5,178 nt of DNA. Origin: Oscillospiraceae bacterium. Its GTDB lineage: Bacteria; Bacillota; Clostridia; Oscillospirales; Oscillospiraceae. The stretch lies in the NCBI GenBank assembly GCA_017557265.1, contig JAFZAM010000047.1, positions 1 through 5,178 on the forward strand. Direction: 5' to 3'. Position numbers and translations under genes: made by a program. Under the pieces are notes generated by a model. That model saw nothing but the letters and a program-made list of their open reading frames with translations, searched no databases and was not told where the DNA came from. Positions within the stretch are counted from its first letter, which is position 1; each line of letters begins with the position of its first letter. Below are positions 3,984-5,178 of the stretch, piece after piece.

Positions 3984-5178
3984 ACTTATCCGTTATAAAC
4001 TTCAATGCGTCTGACGGCCTGACGCGCAGCGTCTTGTAGTCCGTGTATACGACCATGCCGGGCTTCGAGCCCGACGGCTTTTTGACGTTGCGTGCCTTCG
4101 TGTAGTCGACGTCGACGGCTCCGGCGTCCCTCCCCTGCGAGAAGTACGCAGCCAGCGAGGCGGCCTCGAGGAGAGTCGTATCGTCGGGCTCGTCGGAGGT
4201 TATGACGACGTGCGCGCCGTGTATCTTCTGAGCGTGGAGCCACGTGTCGCCGCGGAAGGCGGTCTTGAACGTCAGGTTGTCGTTTTGTCTGTTGTTCTTT
4301 CCGACGGAGATGGGCACTCCCGTCGAGGACGTGAACTTATATGGCGCTGATGAGGTCTGCTGGTTCTTCTTTTTGTCGTTTTCGCGGATATAGCCGCCCT
4401 CGACGAGCTCGGCGCGTATCTCCTCGAGGTCCTTTTCGCCCGACGCGCGGGAGAGCTCCTCGAGCACGCTCTCGAGGTAAGCGAGCTCCTTCTCGCCCTC
4501 GCGCATCTGCTCGGAGAGGGCGATGCGGGCGTTTTTCGCCTTCGCGTATTTTTTATAGTACTTCTCGGCGTTTTTGTGCGGGGAGAGCTTCGGGTCGAGC
4601 TGTATGACGGTCTCGGCGGGCTCCTCGGCGTAGAAGTCCTCGGCCGTGAGCGAGGGGTCGCCGCGCTTGATGCGGTAGAGATTGGCCTGGATTATATCGC
4701 CGGCGCGGCGGTAGCGCTCCCGGTCCTCGGTCTCCTTGAGCTCCTCGGCCTGATACGCGAGCTTGCGCGCAGTTCTGTCGCGCAGGTTCGTGATGGTCCT
4801 GACCATGCTCTGAGCGCGCTGGGCCGTCCTGCGGGCGATCTCGCCGCCGGTGAAAAACCGGTCGAGCATGACGGAGAAATCGGGTTCCCTGCGCGATTCG
4901 CGAGAGGGGCCGTACTGCAGTATGGGCACGCAGGATATATCGACGGCCTCCTCGCCCTCATAGAGGATATACGGCGCGGAGGCGTTTTTTATCTCGTCGG
5001 CAAAGGCCTTCAGCCGCGCCGCGGCGCCGGCCGGAGCGCAGGACACGTCCGCGTCGGAACCGCCGAAGCAGCGGAACGCGGCCTCTCTGCTCATCATCGG
5101 GGAAAAGCCGGAAAACGTCGCGCGTATCCAGTCCGCGGCCCTGCCGGACGCGCCGGCGAGCATGCCGGCGATATCGCC
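3982..5178 (-). CDS. rqcH: RqcH (NFACT family), 5' end outside the window
   Basis: The frame is open from the stop at 3982 to the window edge at 5178, giving 398 visible residues; relatives are usually about 570-590 residues, so roughly the first third is missing. RqcH (Rqc2/NEMF homologue) binds 50S subunits with stalled peptidyl-tRNA and directs C-terminal alanine tailing for degradation. Counting from the first Met codon (5163), the visible order is: the end of NFACT-N (FSGFSPMM at 18-24, LDRFFTG at 100-106); a long coiled-coil middle (about 110-260) with YRRAGDIIQANLYRIKRGD (151-169) and LDPKLSPHKNAEKYYKKY (189-206); then the NFACT-R domain (about 272-393) with GDTWLHAQKIHGAHVVI (305-321) and YTKARNVKKPSGSKPGMVVY (354-373). 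These motifs match the family closely. The tRNA-binding Asp-Arg of NFACT-N cannot be checked because it lies outside the window. Older annotations call this family fibronectin-binding protein. The stop codon sits directly against the bidirectional terminator. Confidence 0.96.
   Translation of the reverse strand, partial: GDIAGMLAGASGRAADWIRATFSGFSPMMSREAAFRCFGGSDADVSCAPAGAAARLKAFADEIKNASAPYILYEGEEAVDISCVPILQYGPSRESRREPDFSVMLDRFFTGGEIARRTAQRAQSMVRTITNLRDRTARKLAYQAEELKETEDRERYRRAGDIIQANLYRIKRGDPSLTAEDFYAEEPAETVIQLDPKLSPHKNAEKYYKKYAKAKNARIALSEQMREGEKELAYLESVLEELSRASGEKDLEEIRAELVEGGYIRENDKKKNQQTSSAPYKFTSSTGVPISVGKNNRQNDNLTFKTAFRGDTWLHAQKIHGAHVVITSDEPDDTTLLEAASLAAYFSQGRDAGAVDVDYTKARNVKKPSGSKPGMVVYTDYKTLRVRPSDALKFITDK

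Overview
The window looks like a chromosomal segment from a GC-rich member of the Clostridia (Bacillota), plausibly an Oscillospirales-type gut or anaerobic-digester lineage. The grounds are a YerC/YecD-type TrpR-like regulator, a DUF4358 lipoprotein, an SLH-domain surface protein, an RqcH (NFACT) protein, tRNA genes with encoded CCA, strong GGAGG ribosome binding sites, and AT-rich spacers between GC-rich genes. The lineage is inferred from gene content, not from a database match.

Region by region. On the minus strand at 2-220 is a tRNA-Val(UAC) / tRNA-Asp(GUC) pair, transcribed Val then Asp from a near-consensus sigma-A promoter at 269-297. The 65-nt spacer between the tRNAs holds a 9-bp perfect inverted repeat. 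On the minus strand at 329-1374 is a two-gene operon, yerC-like regulator then class I SAM methyltransferase, joined by a 4-base GTGA stop/start overlap. The 137-bp gap at 1375-1511 is a divergent promoter region with an 8-bp perfect inverted repeat whose half-site centres are 21 bp apart. On the plus strand at 1512-2895 are two lipoproteins, an SGNH/GDSL hydrolase on a Pro/Thr/Glu-rich tether and a DUF4358 protein. They are followed by a long hairpin with a U-tract (2921-2979) that contains the ribosome binding site of the next gene. At 2978-3949 is a secreted protein with one bacterial Ig/cadherin-like domain and three degenerate SLH repeats. It converges on a bidirectional terminator (3948-3983) with rqcH (minus strand, 3982 to beyond the window edge), whose N-terminal part lies outside the window.

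How the genes fit together. The plus-strand genes are all cell-envelope proteins: a lipid-anchored esterase-like enzyme, a small lipoprotein, and an SLH protein expected to bind secondary cell wall polymer. The minus-strand genes concern information processing: tRNAs, a putative transcription regulator, a methyltransferase, and ribosome-associated quality control. The divergent gap is where the regulator could act on itself or on the lipoprotein operon. I do not see a clearly new multi-gene system. The parts most worth following up are the hairpin that buries the SLH gene's ribosome binding site, and the inverted repeat in the divergent promoter region.
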